Shown: positions 12,071-20,818 of the stretch, in pieces
How positions within the stretch are numbered: the first letter of the stretch is position 1
Layout of the letters: each line of letters starts with the position of its first letter
Origin: Sphingomonas sp. IC-11
GTDB taxonomy: Bacteria > Pseudomonadota > Alphaproteobacteria > Sphingomonadales > Sphingomonadaceae
Assembly: GCF_021043365.1 (NCBI RefSeq)
Contig: NZ_JAJNDU010000001.1
Location: forward strand, 310,001 to 374,000
Direction: 5' to 3'
DNA: 64,000 nt
Position numbers and translations under genes: made by a program
The notes under the pieces: generated by a model
Seen by the model: the letters and a program-made list of their open reading frames with translations, nothing else
Told to the model about the DNA's origin: nothing
The model's database searches: none

Positions 12071-13816
12071 TCAGGCGGCGACCGCCTCGCGGCCGGTCGC
12101 CGGGGCGGGCGCGGGCTGGCGGCCGCGGATCAGCTTGCCGGGGAGGGCGTCGGTCGGCTCGCCATTCCGGTAGATCACCTGGCCCGACTTGATCGTCGCG
12201 ACATAACCCTTCGCCTTTTGCATCAAGCGGCGGGCGCCGGTGGGCAGGTCGTAGATCATGTAGGGCTTGCCGAGTTCGAGCTGGTCGAAATCGATGACGT
12301 TGACGTCGGCGAGATAACCGGGGGCGAGCAGGCCGCGGTCCTCGAGCCCGACGGCGAGCGCGGTGTCGCGGGTCTGCTGCTTCACCGTATCGGCGAGGTC
12401 GAGCAGGGGGCCGCGCGTGCGATCGCGACACCAGTGCGTCAGCATGAAGGTCGGCAGGCTGACGTCGCAGATTGCGCCGACATGCGCGCCGCCGTCCGAC
12501 AGGCCCGACAGCGTGTTGGGATTGGTGATCATGGCGTGGACGTTGTTGAGATTGCCCTCGACGTAATTGTGCATCGGGAAGAAGAGGAAGGCGCGGCCCT
12601 CGTCCTCGAGCAAGGCATCATAGACCAGTTCGTCGGGATGGACGCCGAGCCGCTCTGCCTCCGCCGCGAGGCTGGTCGAGGGATCGGGCTCGTAATCAAC
12701 GCGGTCGGTGATGCGGAACATCTTGTGCTGCGCGCCGGCGACCGAATTGACGAAGGGATGATCCTTCATCGGCGCCTCGGCAATGAGGCGCGCGCGGAAT
12801 TCGGGATCGCGCATCCGGGCGACCTTCTGGTCGAGCGGCAGGTCGGCGATCTCGCGGTAGCTGGGCCGGCTGATGAAGGGGTGGACCGAGCCTTGCAGGC
12901 CGAGCATCAGCCCGACCGGGCGGCCGGCGATCTGCGCCTTCAACGGATAGCCTTCGGCGACGGCGGCATCGAGCCGCTGGGTCAGTTCGCGCCACTGGTT
13001 GGGGACGACATCGGCCTGGACCATCGAGAAGCTCAGGGGCTGGCCGGCGATCTGCGTCAGATCGCGTACCAGGCTGAACTCCTCGTCCATGTCCTGGAAG
13101 TCGGACACCCATTGGAGGACGCCCGAGCCAGCGTCCGCCAGGCCGCGGGCGATCGCCTCCATCTCCTCGCGCGCGGCGCGCACGGTCGGGGTGAGGTCGC
13201 CATCGGCGGTGCGGTGGACCATCGTGCGGGTGGTGGAGAAGCCGAGCGCGCCGGCGCGGATCGCCTCCGCGGTCAGGCGGCGCATCTCCTCATTTTCCTC
13301 GGGCGTGGCGGGATCGCGGTTCGCGCCGCGTTCGCCCATCACATAGACGCGCAGCGCACCGTGCGGCACCTGGACCGCGACGTCGATATCGTGCGGCAGC
13401 CGGTCGACGGCGTCCATATATTCGCCGAAGCTTTCCCACTGCCACGACAGTCCTTCGTGAAGCGCGGCGCCGGGAATGTCCTCGACGCCCTCCATCAGGC
13501 GAATCAGCGTATCGTGGTCCTGCGGGCGGACAGGCGCAAAGCCGACGCCGCAATTGCCAACGACGACGGTGGTGGCGCCGAGCGTCGAGGAGGGGTCCAT
13601 TCGCGAGGCCCAGGTGATCTGGCCGTCATAATGGGTGTGGATATCGACCCAGCCGGGGGTGACGAGCTTGCCCGTAGCGTCGATCTGGCGACGAGCTGGG
13701 CCGGTCACGGTGCCGATCGCGACGATGCGATCGCCCGAAATCGCCACATCGCCGCGGTAAGGGGCCGCGCCCGATCCATCTACGATCGTGCCGCCCCGAA
13801 TGATCAGGTCGTACAT
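12071..13816 (-). CDS. N-acyl-D-amino-acid deacylase-type amidohydrolase (first copy)
   Basis: A 581-aa amidohydrolase, first gene of the operon, starting at ATG 13814-13816 with GGAGAGGCG upstream. Motifs match its paralogue: [39 protein letters not shown] (HxH at residues 60/62), [48 protein letters not shown] and [22 protein letters not shown]. Within the superfamily this points to a D-aminoacylase-like hydrolase acting on N-acyl amino acids or related amides; substrate preference cannot be told. It is divergent from a nitroreductase across a 95-bp shared promoter region. Confidence 0.88.
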   Translation of the reverse strand: MYDLIIRGGTIVDGSGAAPYRGDVAISGDRIVAIGTVTGPARRQIDATGKLVTPGWVDIHTHYDGQITWASRMDPSSTLGATTVVVGNCGVGFAPVRPQDHDTLIRLMEGVEDIPGAALHEGLSWQWESFGEYMDAVDRLPHDIDVAVQVPHGALRVYVMGERGANRDPATPEENEEMRRLTAEAIRAGALGFSTTRTMVHRTADGDLTPTVRAAREEMEAIARGLADAGSGVLQWVSDFQDMDEEFSLVRDLTQIAGQPLSFSMVQADVVPNQWRELTQRLDAAVAEGYPLKAQIAGRPVGLMLGLQGSVHPFISRPSYREIADLPLDQKVARMRDPEFRARLIAEAPMKDHPFVNSVAGAQHKMFRITDRVDYEPDPSTSLAAEAERLGVHPDELVYDALLEDEGRAFLFFPMHNYVEGNLNNVHAMITNPNTLSGLSDGGAHVGAICDVSLPTFMLTHWCRDRTRGPLLDLADTVKQQTRDTALAVGLEDRGLLAPGYLADVNVIDFDQLELGKPYMIYDLPTGARRLMQKAKGYVATIKSGQVIYRNGEPTDALPGKLIRGRQPAPAPATGREAVAA

Positions 13817-13911
13817 CGCGCCTCTCCATCGGTTTCGTCTTTTGCCCCTGATGGTGACTTCCGCATGGGCATGAGGCAAGGAGATTCGAACGAGTGACTT
13901 AGGAGCGGGTG
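13817..13911. promoter_or_regulatory. Shared divergent promoter region, amidohydrolase operon / nitroreductase
   Basis: Only 95 bp separate the divergent start codons at 13816 (minus) and 13912 (plus). Both promoters and any regulator site must lie here or inside the genes. I could not pick out a convincing -35/-10 pair. No regulator gene lies next to it. Confidence 0.35.
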
Positions 13912-14613
13912 ATGGCGACGGCAGCAGTGGCGGGGGCAGTGGAGCGGGTGAACGAGAGCGACGTGCTGGAAGGTCTGCTGCGTGAGCGACGTTCGGTACG
14001 TGGCTTCAAGAAGGATCCGGTTCCCGCCGATCTGTTGGAACGCGTGCTCGACATGGCGCAGCTTGCGCCGTCCAATTGCAACGTCCAGCCGTGGACCGCG
14101 CATGTGGTGTCGGGGGAGTCGGCGGAGCGGATGCGGACCGTGCTGCACGATGCCGCCAAATCCGGGACGAAGATGACGCCGGACTTCCCGCTGACCGGCG
14201 CTTATCCCGGCCATTATCGCGGGCGGCAGATCGATGCGGCCAAGGCGCTGTTCGCGGCGACCAACGTGGCGCGCGAGGATGTGGCGGCGCGCACCGAATC
14301 GTTCCTGCGCAACTTCCGCTTCTTCGATGCGCCGCATGCCATGTTCCTGTTCATCCCGGCCTGGGCCGGCATGCGCGAGGCGGCGGACTGCGGCATGTAT
14401 GCCCAGTCGTTCATGCTGGCGCTGACCGCGAACGGCCTTGCGTCCTGCGCGCAAGGGGCGCTCAGCCACCATGCCGAGATCGTGCATCGCGAACTGGGCG
14501 TGGGGGACGATCACAAGCTCTTGTTCGGCATCGCTTTTGGCTATGAGGATCCGGACCATCCGGCGAATACGGCGCGCACGGTGCGCGACCGGGATCATGT
14601 GCTGCACGGGTGA
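13912..14613 (+). CDS. Nitroreductase family protein (FMN-dependent)
   Basis: A 233-aa cytoplasmic flavoprotein, expected to reduce nitro groups, quinones or a conjugated substrate with NAD(P)H. Start: ATG 13912, 6 bp after AGGAG; a GTG one codon upstream is less likely. Family motifs: LRERRSVRGFKKDPVP (FMN phosphate-binding Arg cluster), LAQLAPSNCNVQPWTAHVV, a central AMFLFIPAWAGMREAADCGMYAQSFMLALTANGLASCAQGAL (dimer and FMN contacts) and LLFGIAFGYEDPDHPAN near the end. The length is typical. Divergent placement next to the amidohydrolase/BKACE operon suggests shared regulation and perhaps a shared catabolic substrate. Confidence 0.9.
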   Translation: MATAAVAGAVERVNESDVLEGLLRERRSVRGFKKDPVPADLLERVLDMAQLAPSNCNVQPWTAHVVSGESAERMRTVLHDAAKSGTKMTPDFPLTGAYPGHYRGRQIDAAKALFAATNVAREDVAARTESFLRNFRFFDAPHAMFLFIPAWAGMREAADCGMYAQSFMLALTANGLASCAQGALSHHAEIVHRELGVGDDHKLLFGIAFGYEDPDHPANTARTVRDRDHVLHG

Positions 14614-15047
14614 TGCGGCGTGCTTCATAAGCATCGCGGCGGCGGGTGGCTCTAGCCGCTGAGCCCCGCTTTCCTCGTGAGACCTGCGCGTCTGGATCCC
14701 CGCCTGCGCGGGGATGACGTGGGAAGGGGAGGAGTGGGTAGCGAGTCGCGATCGTCATGCCGGCCTTGTGCCGGCATCCAGACCTCCGCGCGCGCCGCTG
14801 GTGTGGGATGTGCGGCGCGGTGGATGCCGGGATGGGTCCGGCATGACGATGGGGTGAGGTGAGTAATCCGGCCACGTCATCCCGGACGTGATCCGGAATC
14901 CATTTTTCCGCGGACGCTGTCTTTTGCCCCTCTATCGCCATCGCTCGCGACACCTTGGATCGCGGCGCGAGGCCGGGATGACGGTGAGACGCGCAACGCT
15001 TCCCCTTTCCCCCCGTAGCGCAAGCGACTATGGCCCCCTGTTAACCG
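14614..15047. repeat. Intergenic block of five REP-like palindromic elements
   Basis: The 434-bp gap holds no gene but five related units of about 28 bp in alternating orientation: 14693-14719 (+), 14753-14780 (-), 14821-14848 (+), 14875-14902 (-) and 14956-14982 (+). Each runs from tggat through a G/C palindromic core to atgacg, or the reverse. Adjacent opposite units (first/second, third/fourth) can pair into long hairpins. The same family recurs at 41843-42068. The last 65 bp before ctaB are free of units and may hold its promoter. Confidence 0.8.
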
Positions 15048-15947
15048 ATGACACCTGCAACGCCCCTCCTGCCGCCAGCCGACTGGCGGGACTTCCTTGC
15101 GCTCACCAAGCCGCGGGTGTTGACGCTTGTCGTGTTCACCGGGCTGTGCGGGATGCTGGCGGCGCCGGTGTCGATCCATCCGGTGCTGGGCTTCACCGCG
15201 ATCCTGTGCATCGCGCTTGGCGCCGGCGCGGCGGGGACGCTCAATCAATGGTATGAGGCGGATCTCGACGCGATGATGAAACGCACTGCCGGGCGGCCGC
15301 TGCCGGCCGGGCGGATGGAGCGCCAGTCGGCGCTTCACTTCGGTGTGGGGCTCGCGGCGTTTTCGGTGATCCTGATGGGGCTGGCGCTGAACTTCGCGGC
15401 CGCCGCGATCCTCAGCATTTCCATCCTGTTCTACGTCCTGGTCTATACGGTGTGGCTGAAGCGCCGGACGCCGCAGAATATCGTGATCGGCGGCGCGGCA
15501 GGCGCCTTTCCGCCGCTGATCGGCTGGGCCGCGGCGACCGGTGAAGTGGCGCTGCTGCCGCTGCTGCTGTTCATGCTCGTCTTTCTGTGGACGCCGCCGC
15601 ATTTCTGGGCGCTCGCACTGTTCGTGAAGACCGATTACGCCAATGCCGGCGTGCCGATGCTGCCCGTTGTGGCGGGCGAGAAGGTGACGCGGCGACAGAT
15701 CGGGCTGTACACCGTCCCGATGGCGCTTGCCGCGGTGGCGCCGTGGCCGCTGGGGCTGACCGGCCCGATCTATGGCATCGCCTCGCTGGCGCTGACCGGC
15801 TGGTTCGGCGTGCTGGCGCTGCGGGTGGCGATGCGCACGACGGGCGCGGACGATGCGATGCTGCCCGAAAAGGCACTGTTCAAATATTCGATCCTGTACC
15901 TTTTCGTGGTGTTCGGGGCGTTGGTGGTCGATCGGTGGATGGCATGA
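15048..15947 (+). CDS. ctaB: Protoheme IX farnesyltransferase (heme O synthase)
   Basis: A 299-aa polytopic membrane enzyme of the UbiA prenyltransferase superfamily that adds farnesyl to heme B, making heme O for the terminal oxidase. [19 protein letters not shown] opens the first membrane segment; the Asp-rich motif is [23 protein letters not shown], followed by the second conserved region in [29 protein letters not shown], with about nine membrane segments in all. The length is normal. Its stop codon overlaps the start of the next small gene in an ATGA, so the oxidase assembly genes are translationally coupled. Confidence 0.96.
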   Translation: MTPATPLLPPADWRDFLALTKPRVLTLVVFTGLCGMLAAPVSIHPVLGFTAILCIALGAGAAGTLNQWYEADLDAMMKRTAGRPLPAGRMERQSALHFGVGLAAFSVILMGLALNFAAAAILSISILFYVLVYTVWLKRRTPQNIVIGGAAGAFPPLIGWAAATGEVALLPLLLFMLVFLWTPPHFWALALFVKTDYANAGVPMLPVVAGEKVTRRQIGLYTVPMALAAVAPWPLGLTGPIYGIASLALTGWFGVLALRVAMRTTGADDAMLPEKALFKYSILYLFVVFGALVVDRWMA

Positions 15948-16084
15948 GGCAGGACGAGGAAGATCTGGTGCGTCGGCGGCAGAAGGGCCGCGCGATCGTG
16001 ATGGCGGTGCTGCTGGGTGCGTTCGTGATCCTCGTTTTCGCCATCTCGCTGGTGAAGATCCAGCAGGGGATCGCCGCGAAATGA
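15944..16084 (+). CDS. CoxF-like small membrane protein of oxidase assembly
   Basis: A 46-aa protein easily missed by gene callers. It starts at the ATG of an ATGA overlap with ctaB (15944-15947) and ends in an ATGA overlap with ctaG (16081-16084), so it is coupled on both sides. An acidic/basic N-terminus ([16 protein letters not shown]) is followed by one membrane helix (about residues 17-38) and a short tail. Alphaproteobacterial ctaB-ctaG operons commonly carry such a single-pass protein, called CoxF or left hypothetical. Its topology and position fit a helper of heme or copper insertion, but its biochemical role is inferred. Confidence 0.85.
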   Translation: MRQDEEDLVRRRQKGRAIVMAVLLGAFVILVFAISLVKIQQGIAAK

Positions 16085-16626
16085 TTCGGGTGTTTTCCAG
16101 CAAGGGCCGCACGGCTGCGTTTGCCGTGCTGGGCATTTTCCTGATGACCGGCCTCGCCTTTGCCAGTGTGCCGCTTTACCGCCTGTTCTGCCAGGTGACC
16201 GGCTTTGCCGGCACGACCCAACGCGGCGGCGAGGCGCCGGGCGCCGTCAACGCGCGGATGCGGGTTGATTTCGACGCCAACACCAGCCCGCGCCTGCCCT
16301 GGCGCTTCACGCCCGAACAGCCGAACCAGACGGTGGTCGTCGGCGCGCGCAACATGACGTTCTTCAACGCCACGAATCGTGCGGCCGTGCCGGTCACCGG
16401 CACCGCCACGTTCAACGTCACGCCCAGCCAGGCGGGCCAGTATTTCACCAAGATCGAATGCTTCTGCTTCACCGAGCAGACGCTGAAGCCCGGCGAGAGC
16501 ATGCGCATGCCCGTCATCTACTTCGTCGATCCGAAAATCCTTGAGGATCCCGATACGCGGGATATCGAGACCATCACGCTCAGCTACACGTTTTACCCGG
16601 TAGATTCCGACAAGGCGTCGAGTTAA
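16081..16626 (+). CDS. ctaG: Cytochrome c oxidase assembly protein CtaG (Cox11 family)
   Basis: A 181-aa membrane-anchored copper chaperone that delivers Cu(B) to subunit I. One N-terminal membrane helix (about residues 11-29, AFAVLGIFLMTGLAFASVP) is followed by LYRLFCQVTGFAGTTQ and the periplasmic domain. The copper motif CFCF sits in KIECFCFTEQTLKPGE; MPVIYFVDP and TITLSYTFYP complete the family signature. ATG 16081 overlaps the stop of the 46-aa gene. ctaE follows after 38 bp. Confidence 0.96.
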   Translation: MIRVFSSKGRTAAFAVLGIFLMTGLAFASVPLYRLFCQVTGFAGTTQRGGEAPGAVNARMRVDFDANTSPRLPWRFTPEQPNQTVVVGARNMTFFNATNRAAVPVTGTATFNVTPSQAGQYFTKIECFCFTEQTLKPGESMRMPVIYFVDPKILEDPDTRDIETITLSYTFYPVDSDKASS

Positions 16627-16664
16627 GCGGACGAAAATTCGAGCATCTATAGGGGAAGAGCCCG

Positions 16665-17588
16665 ATGGCCGGCGCCAAGAACCACGATTACCATATTCTA
16701 CCACCCGATCCTTGGCCGATGATCAGCTCCCTCTCGGCGCTGGCCATGGCGGCTGGCGGCATCATGTGGATGCACGGCGGCCATGTCGGCAAGCCGAATG
16801 GCGGCGGCTTCCTGTTCTTCGCAGGCCTGGCCGCGGTGCTGTTTTCCATGTTCTGCTGGTGGCGCAACGTCATCAAGGAAGCGCATGCCGGCGATCATAC
16901 CCCGGTGGTGCAGCTGCATTTCCGCTACGGCATGATCCTTTTCATCGCCTCCGAGGTGATGTTCTTCGTCGGCTGGTTCTGGGCCTATTTTGACTTCGCC
17001 CTCTTCCCTGACGCGATCGGCTTCATCGATGGCGCGGTGGAACGGTCGAGCGAAGCGATGGTGATTGCCGCGCAGTGGCCGCCCAAGGGCCTGGAGGTGA
17101 TCAACGCCTTTGAACTGCCGCTGCTCAACACCCTGATCCTGCTGCTGTCGGGCACGACCGTGACCTGGGCGCACCATGCGCTGATCCACAACCAGCGTGG
17201 CGGCGAGAAGCGCGGCCTGTGGGGTGCGCTTGGCGTTGGTGACCGCGACGGCGTGCTGAAGGGCCTGTGGCTGACGGTCGTGCTCGGCCTGATCTTCAGC
17301 GCGATCCAGGCCTATGAGTACATGCACGCGCCGTTCCCGTTCAAGGGAATCAACTATGGCGCGGCCTTCTACATGGCCACCGGTTTCCACGGTTTCCACG
17401 TGATCGTCGGCACGATCTTCCTGATCGTCTGCCTGATCCGCGCGTACAAGGGTGACTTCACGCCCAAGCAGCACTTCGGCTTCGAGGCGGCTGCCTGGTA
17501 CTGGCACTTCGTTGACGTCGTTTGGCTGTTCCTGTTCGTCTCCATCTACATCTGGGGCGGTTGGGGCGCGCCGGTCCACGGCGGCTGA
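16665..17588 (+). CDS. ctaE: Cytochrome c oxidase subunit III
   Basis: A 307-aa membrane subunit of the aa3-type oxidase. It opens with KNHDYHILPPDPWPMISSLSAL, the classic subunit III start, and has about seven membrane segments with FRYGMILFIASEVMFFVGWFWAYF, LNTLILLLSGTTVTWAHHAL and TGFHGFHVIVGTIFL. The C-terminus HFGFEAAAWYWHFVDVVWLFLFVSIYIWGGWG is diagnostic. The start has GGGGAAGAG upstream. Subunits I and II are not in the window; if the usual order holds they lie elsewhere, since the gene upstream of ctaB here is a nitroreductase. Confidence 0.97.
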   Translation: MAGAKNHDYHILPPDPWPMISSLSALAMAAGGIMWMHGGHVGKPNGGGFLFFAGLAAVLFSMFCWWRNVIKEAHAGDHTPVVQLHFRYGMILFIASEVMFFVGWFWAYFDFALFPDAIGFIDGAVERSSEAMVIAAQWPPKGLEVINAFELPLLNTLILLLSGTTVTWAHHALIHNQRGGEKRGLWGALGVGDRDGVLKGLWLTVVLGLIFSAIQAYEYMHAPFPFKGINYGAAFYMATGFHGFHVIVGTIFLIVCLIRAYKGDFTPKQHFGFEAAAWYWHFVDVVWLFLFVSIYIWGGWGAPVHGG

Positions 17589-17592
17589 TCGA

Positions 17593-17982
17593 GTGACTGA
17601 CGAGACGGGCGCGGTTCCCCCATCGGGTGAGCCGCGCCCTTTCGATTGTGGGTTGAAGGGGCTTTGCCCGCGCTGCGGCGTCCCTGATCTGTTTGCCGGA
17701 TGGATCCGGTTCGCCGACCGTTGCCGCGCCTGCGGCCTCGACATCGCGGCGTTCAACGTCGGCGACGGGCCGGCCGCTTTCCTGACGCTGATCCTGGGCA
17801 CGCTGGTCACCATCGGCGCCGTCGCCCTGGAATTGAGCGTGTCCCCCCCGCTGTGGCTCCACATGCTGATCTGGACGCCAGTGACGCTTGGCGGCGTGCT
17901 GGTGAGCCTGCGGCTGGCGAAGGGCTGGCTCCTCGCCCTGGAATACCGCAACCGCGCCGCGGAAGGGCGCTTGCGCAGATGA
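17593..17982 (+). CDS. DUF983 family protein (zinc-ribbon membrane protein)
   Basis: A 129-aa protein starting at GTG 17593, four bases after the ctaE stop codon. The N-terminus carries a likely zinc ribbon, GLCPRCGVPDLF ... RCRACGLD, followed by two hydrophobic helices (FLTLILGTLVTIGAVALEL and PPLWLHMLIWTPVTLGGVLVSL). DUF983 genes occur in alphaproteobacterial oxidase operons between ctaE and SURF1, as here, which suggests an assembly role; the molecular function is not established. Its stop overlaps the SURF1 start in an ATGA. Confidence 0.88.
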   Translation: MTDETGAVPPSGEPRPFDCGLKGLCPRCGVPDLFAGWIRFADRCRACGLDIAAFNVGDGPAAFLTLILGTLVTIGAVALELSVSPPLWLHMLIWTPVTLGGVLVSLRLAKGWLLALEYRNRAAEGRLRR

Positions 17983-18581
17983 GGCGCATCCCCGTCCTGC
18001 CGACGATCCTGGTCGTCGTGGCCGTCGCCGTCATGATCACGCTCGGTCTGTGGCAGGGATTGGTGCGGCTGCCCGAGAAAGAGGCGCAGCTGGCGCAGCT
18101 GGCGGCCAATCCGGTGCGCCCGCCGGTCGCTTTCCCCACCACGCCGGACGATCGCCTGCTGTTCCGCCGCACCTCGGCCCTGTGCCGGGACGTGACGGGG
18201 ATCAGTCGCGCCGGAGCGGGGAGTGCGGGCTATCGGCTGATCGCCACATGCCGGACCGCGGCGGGGACGCCTGCGATCAAGGTTCAGCTGGGCACCACGC
18301 GTGACCCGCTGAAAGAGGTGCAATGGTCCGGTGGGCGCGTGAGCGGCTGGATCAGCCATGCGCCCGACGCCACGCCGATGATCTCGCGGCTGTTCAGCCA
18401 TGTGCCGCAAGAGATGCTGCTGGTGTCGGACAAGCCATTGGCCGGTCTTGTGGCGAACACCCGGCCAGACATCAGCCTCGTGCCGAACAACCACCTGGCG
18501 TATGCCGGGCAGTGGCTGTTCTTCGCGGCGCTGGCGTGCGTCATCTACGTCCTGGCGCTGCGCCGGCGAGGGTCGCGCTAG
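17979..18581 (+). CDS. SURF1 family cytochrome oxidase biogenesis protein
   Basis: A 200-aa protein with SURF1 topology: an N-terminal membrane helix (about residues 6-23, ending GLWQGLVRLPEKEAQL, the family 'GxWQxxRxxxK' motif), a periplasmic domain and a C-terminal helix (LAYAGQWLFFAALACVIYVLALRRR), whose HLxYAxQWxxF pattern is typical. SURF1 proteins bind heme a and help its insertion into subunit I. Translationally coupled to the DUF983 gene (ATGA at 17979-17982). It ends the oxidase assembly run. Confidence 0.92.
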   Translation: MRRIPVLPTILVVVAVAVMITLGLWQGLVRLPEKEAQLAQLAANPVRPPVAFPTTPDDRLLFRRTSALCRDVTGISRAGAGSAGYRLIATCRTAAGTPAIKVQLGTTRDPLKEVQWSGGRVSGWISHAPDATPMISRLFSHVPQEMLLVSDKPLAGLVANTRPDISLVPNNHLAYAGQWLFFAALACVIYVLALRRRGSR

Positions 18582-19306
18582 CCAGGCTCGGGGCGCCTCG
18601 CTTGAGGGGGACGGCGGCGAGGCGGGTACATCCGCGGGAACGGGCGCGGCGGTTTCAAGGCGGATAGCGGTTCATTCGCAGGAAGCCTGAGCAAGGCCGC
18701 ATCGGTCACCTGTCTCGGCACTTCACTGCGGACCATTTGCCCTAGCCCATGCCGGTCGGGGCGGGGCCCGCTTGGCTCCAGCGGCGGTGCAGGGCGGTGG
18801 TTGGCGTAACCCCATCACCATTCCGACTTGCCGCCACGGCGAAGGGCGGCATTGATTTGGCGCGAGCAGAAGCGGCGCCGGTCAATCTGTTCGATGCGAT
18901 CGGCATCTTCCGGCACGTGCATCGGCGAGGTCAAAGGTGGGGGCTCGGCGTCTCGCCGTTTGTGGACGGCGCATGGTCTTGTGATGGGATGGCGCCGGGC
19001 GGTGTCTTTGTCCGTTTGATCCTCGGGTGAGGATCACACCCGTTGCGTCGGTGTTTTGAACATCGCGGGGCCCCGGCTCGGGTGAGCGGGAACGGTTCGG
19101 CCCGTGTGAGGTCGTCCAGCCAGGGGCTAAAGGACACCCTTCGATCGGGGCCAAATCCTCTCGCGGAGATGGTCCGCCGAAGGCGGGGTGGCGTTGCACG
19201 ATTCACGTGGCTGCCGCTTGCTTCTTTGCGCGAGCAAGGCGGGCTTTGCGTGGCAATAGCTGGCCGTGGTTGTATCCGGCCCCTCCCGCAGCTAACCGGC
19301 ACGTCC
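18582..19306. other. 725-bp gap between SURF1 and thrC
   Basis: No convincing gene. A 94-codon plus frame (18749-19030) and overlapping minus frames lack motifs and look like chance frames. A perfect 7-bp hairpin, GATCCTC-gggt-GAGGATC, lies at 19018-19035. The gap is long for a region where genes are otherwise packed; it may hold the thrC promoter and leader, a small RNA or remnants of a lost gene. No threonine-rich leader peptide was found. Confidence 0.4.
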
Positions 19307-20704
19307 ATGCGCTACATCAGCACCCGTGGAGCCGCCCCGACCCTCGACTTCCGCGGCGCGACGCTTACCGGGCTCGCGTCTGACGGTGGGCTCTACGTGC
19401 CGGAAGCATGGCCGACGCTCTCGCGTGACGAGATCGCGGGCCTCGCCGATCTTTCCTACGTCGATACGGCGGTGGCGGTGATGGCGCCGTTCGTCGGCGA
19501 AACGCTGTCGCGTGAAGAGCTGCGGGCACTTTGCCAGCAGGCCTATGGCCGCTTCGCCCATGCGGCTGTCACCCCGCTGAAGCAGCTGGATCACGATCAA
19601 TGGCTGCTGGAGCTGTTCCACGGCCCTACGCTCGCGTTCAAGGACGTGGCGCTTCAGCTGCTCGGCCTGCTGTTCGAACGATTCCTGACGGACGACACGG
19701 AGGGTCCGCTGACCATCGTCGGCGCGACGAGCGGGGACACCGGGTCCGCCGCGATCGATGCCGTCGCCGGGCGCGAGGGTATCGACATCTTCATGCTCCA
19801 CCCGGCCGGACGGGTCAGCGACGTGCAGCGTCGCCAGATGACGACGGTGCGAGCGCCCAACGTTCACAACATCGCGATCCGCGGCGACTTCGACACCGCG
19901 CAGGCGCTGGTGAAGGCGATGTTCAATGCGCCGGATTTTGCCGGCCGGTTCCGCCTCAGCGCGGTGAACTCGATCAACTGGGCCCGCCTGATGGCGCAGG
20001 TGGTCTATTACTTCTACGCCGCCGTGCGCCTGGGCGCGCCCGAACGCGAAATCGCGTTCAGCGTGCCGACCGGCAACTTCGGCGATGTGTTCGCCGGCTA
20101 TGTCGCGGCGAAGATGGGCCTGCCGGTCGCGCGGCTGGTCGTGGCGACCAACGTGAACGACATTCTGCACCGCGCCCTGTCGGCCGGGGATTATTCCTCC
20201 GCACAGGTCGTGCCGACCGCGACCCCGTCGATGGACATTCAGGTGTCCTCCAACTTCGAACGCCTGCTGTTCGACCTTGGCGGGCGTGACGGGGTGGCAC
20301 TGGCCGGCCAGATGGGCGGGTTCGAGGCGAGCAAGGCGATGCGGCTGACCGACGCCCAGCATAGCGGGGCGGCGACTCACCTGATCAGCGCCAGCGTCGA
20401 TTCCGATGGCATGGCAATGGCGATGCGCTGGGCGCACGAGCATGCCAATGAATTGATCGACCCGCACACCGCGATCGCCCTCGCCGCGGCGCAGCGGCAG
20501 AAGCTCGACGTGCCGATGGTGACGCTTGCCACCGCGCATCCGGCGAAGTTCCCGGAGGCGGTGCAGCGCGCGACGGGAATCAGCCCGCCTCTGCCGACGC
20601 GGGTCGGCGACCTCTTCGAGCGCGAAGAAGCGTGCGACACGCTGGATGCTACTTTTGCGGCGGTAAGCTCCTATATTGCCGAGCGCGCCACGCCGCGCAG
20701 CTGA
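19307..20704 (+). CDS. thrC: Threonine synthase
   Basis: A 465-aa PLP enzyme that converts O-phosphohomoserine to threonine, the last step of threonine synthesis. The frame is open far upstream, but MRYISTRGAAPTLDFRGATLTGLASDGGLYVP is the conserved N-terminus, so ATG 19307 is the start; no strong ribosome site precedes it. The PLP lysine is K112 in FHGPTLAFKDVALQLLG. TIVGATSGDTGSAAIDA is the phosphate-binding motif and FSVPTGNFGDVFAGYVAAKMGLP follows. The length fits the long bacterial/fungal type. It is the only threonine gene in the window. Confidence 0.97.
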   Translation: MRYISTRGAAPTLDFRGATLTGLASDGGLYVPEAWPTLSRDEIAGLADLSYVDTAVAVMAPFVGETLSREELRALCQQAYGRFAHAAVTPLKQLDHDQWLLELFHGPTLAFKDVALQLLGLLFERFLTDDTEGPLTIVGATSGDTGSAAIDAVAGREGIDIFMLHPAGRVSDVQRRQMTTVRAPNVHNIAIRGDFDTAQALVKAMFNAPDFAGRFRLSAVNSINWARLMAQVVYYFYAAVRLGAPEREIAFSVPTGNFGDVFAGYVAAKMGLPVARLVVATNVNDILHRALSAGDYSSAQVVPTATPSMDIQVSSNFERLLFDLGGRDGVALAGQMGGFEASKAMRLTDAQHSGAATHLISASVDSDGMAMAMRWAHEHANELIDPHTAIALAAAQRQKLDVPMVTLATAHPAKFPEAVQRATGISPPLPTRVGDLFEREEACDTLDATFAAVSSYIAERATPRS

Positions 20705-20818
20705 GCTACCTCAGTCCGATTGACCTTCGTGAGCCGGGGTTCGACCAGCGAACACCGGCTTCGACAGTTCCTGCCCTGACAGGCTAAGGGGCTGCGATTC
20801 CCAGATACCAGGACGACC

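Noticed and set aside
12008..13897. A 629-codon plus-strand frame opposite the first amidohydrolase
   Set aside because: Antisense shadow of a gene with clear metal motifs; no recognisable domain in the frame itself.
16698..18494. A 598-codon minus-strand frame spanning ctaE, DUF983 and SURF1
   Set aside because: It covers three real genes in antisense and contains Gln/Arg/His-rich sequence typical of shadow frames.
18749..19030. 94-codon frame between SURF1 and thrC
   Set aside because: No start context, no motif, overlapped by similar frames on the other strand.
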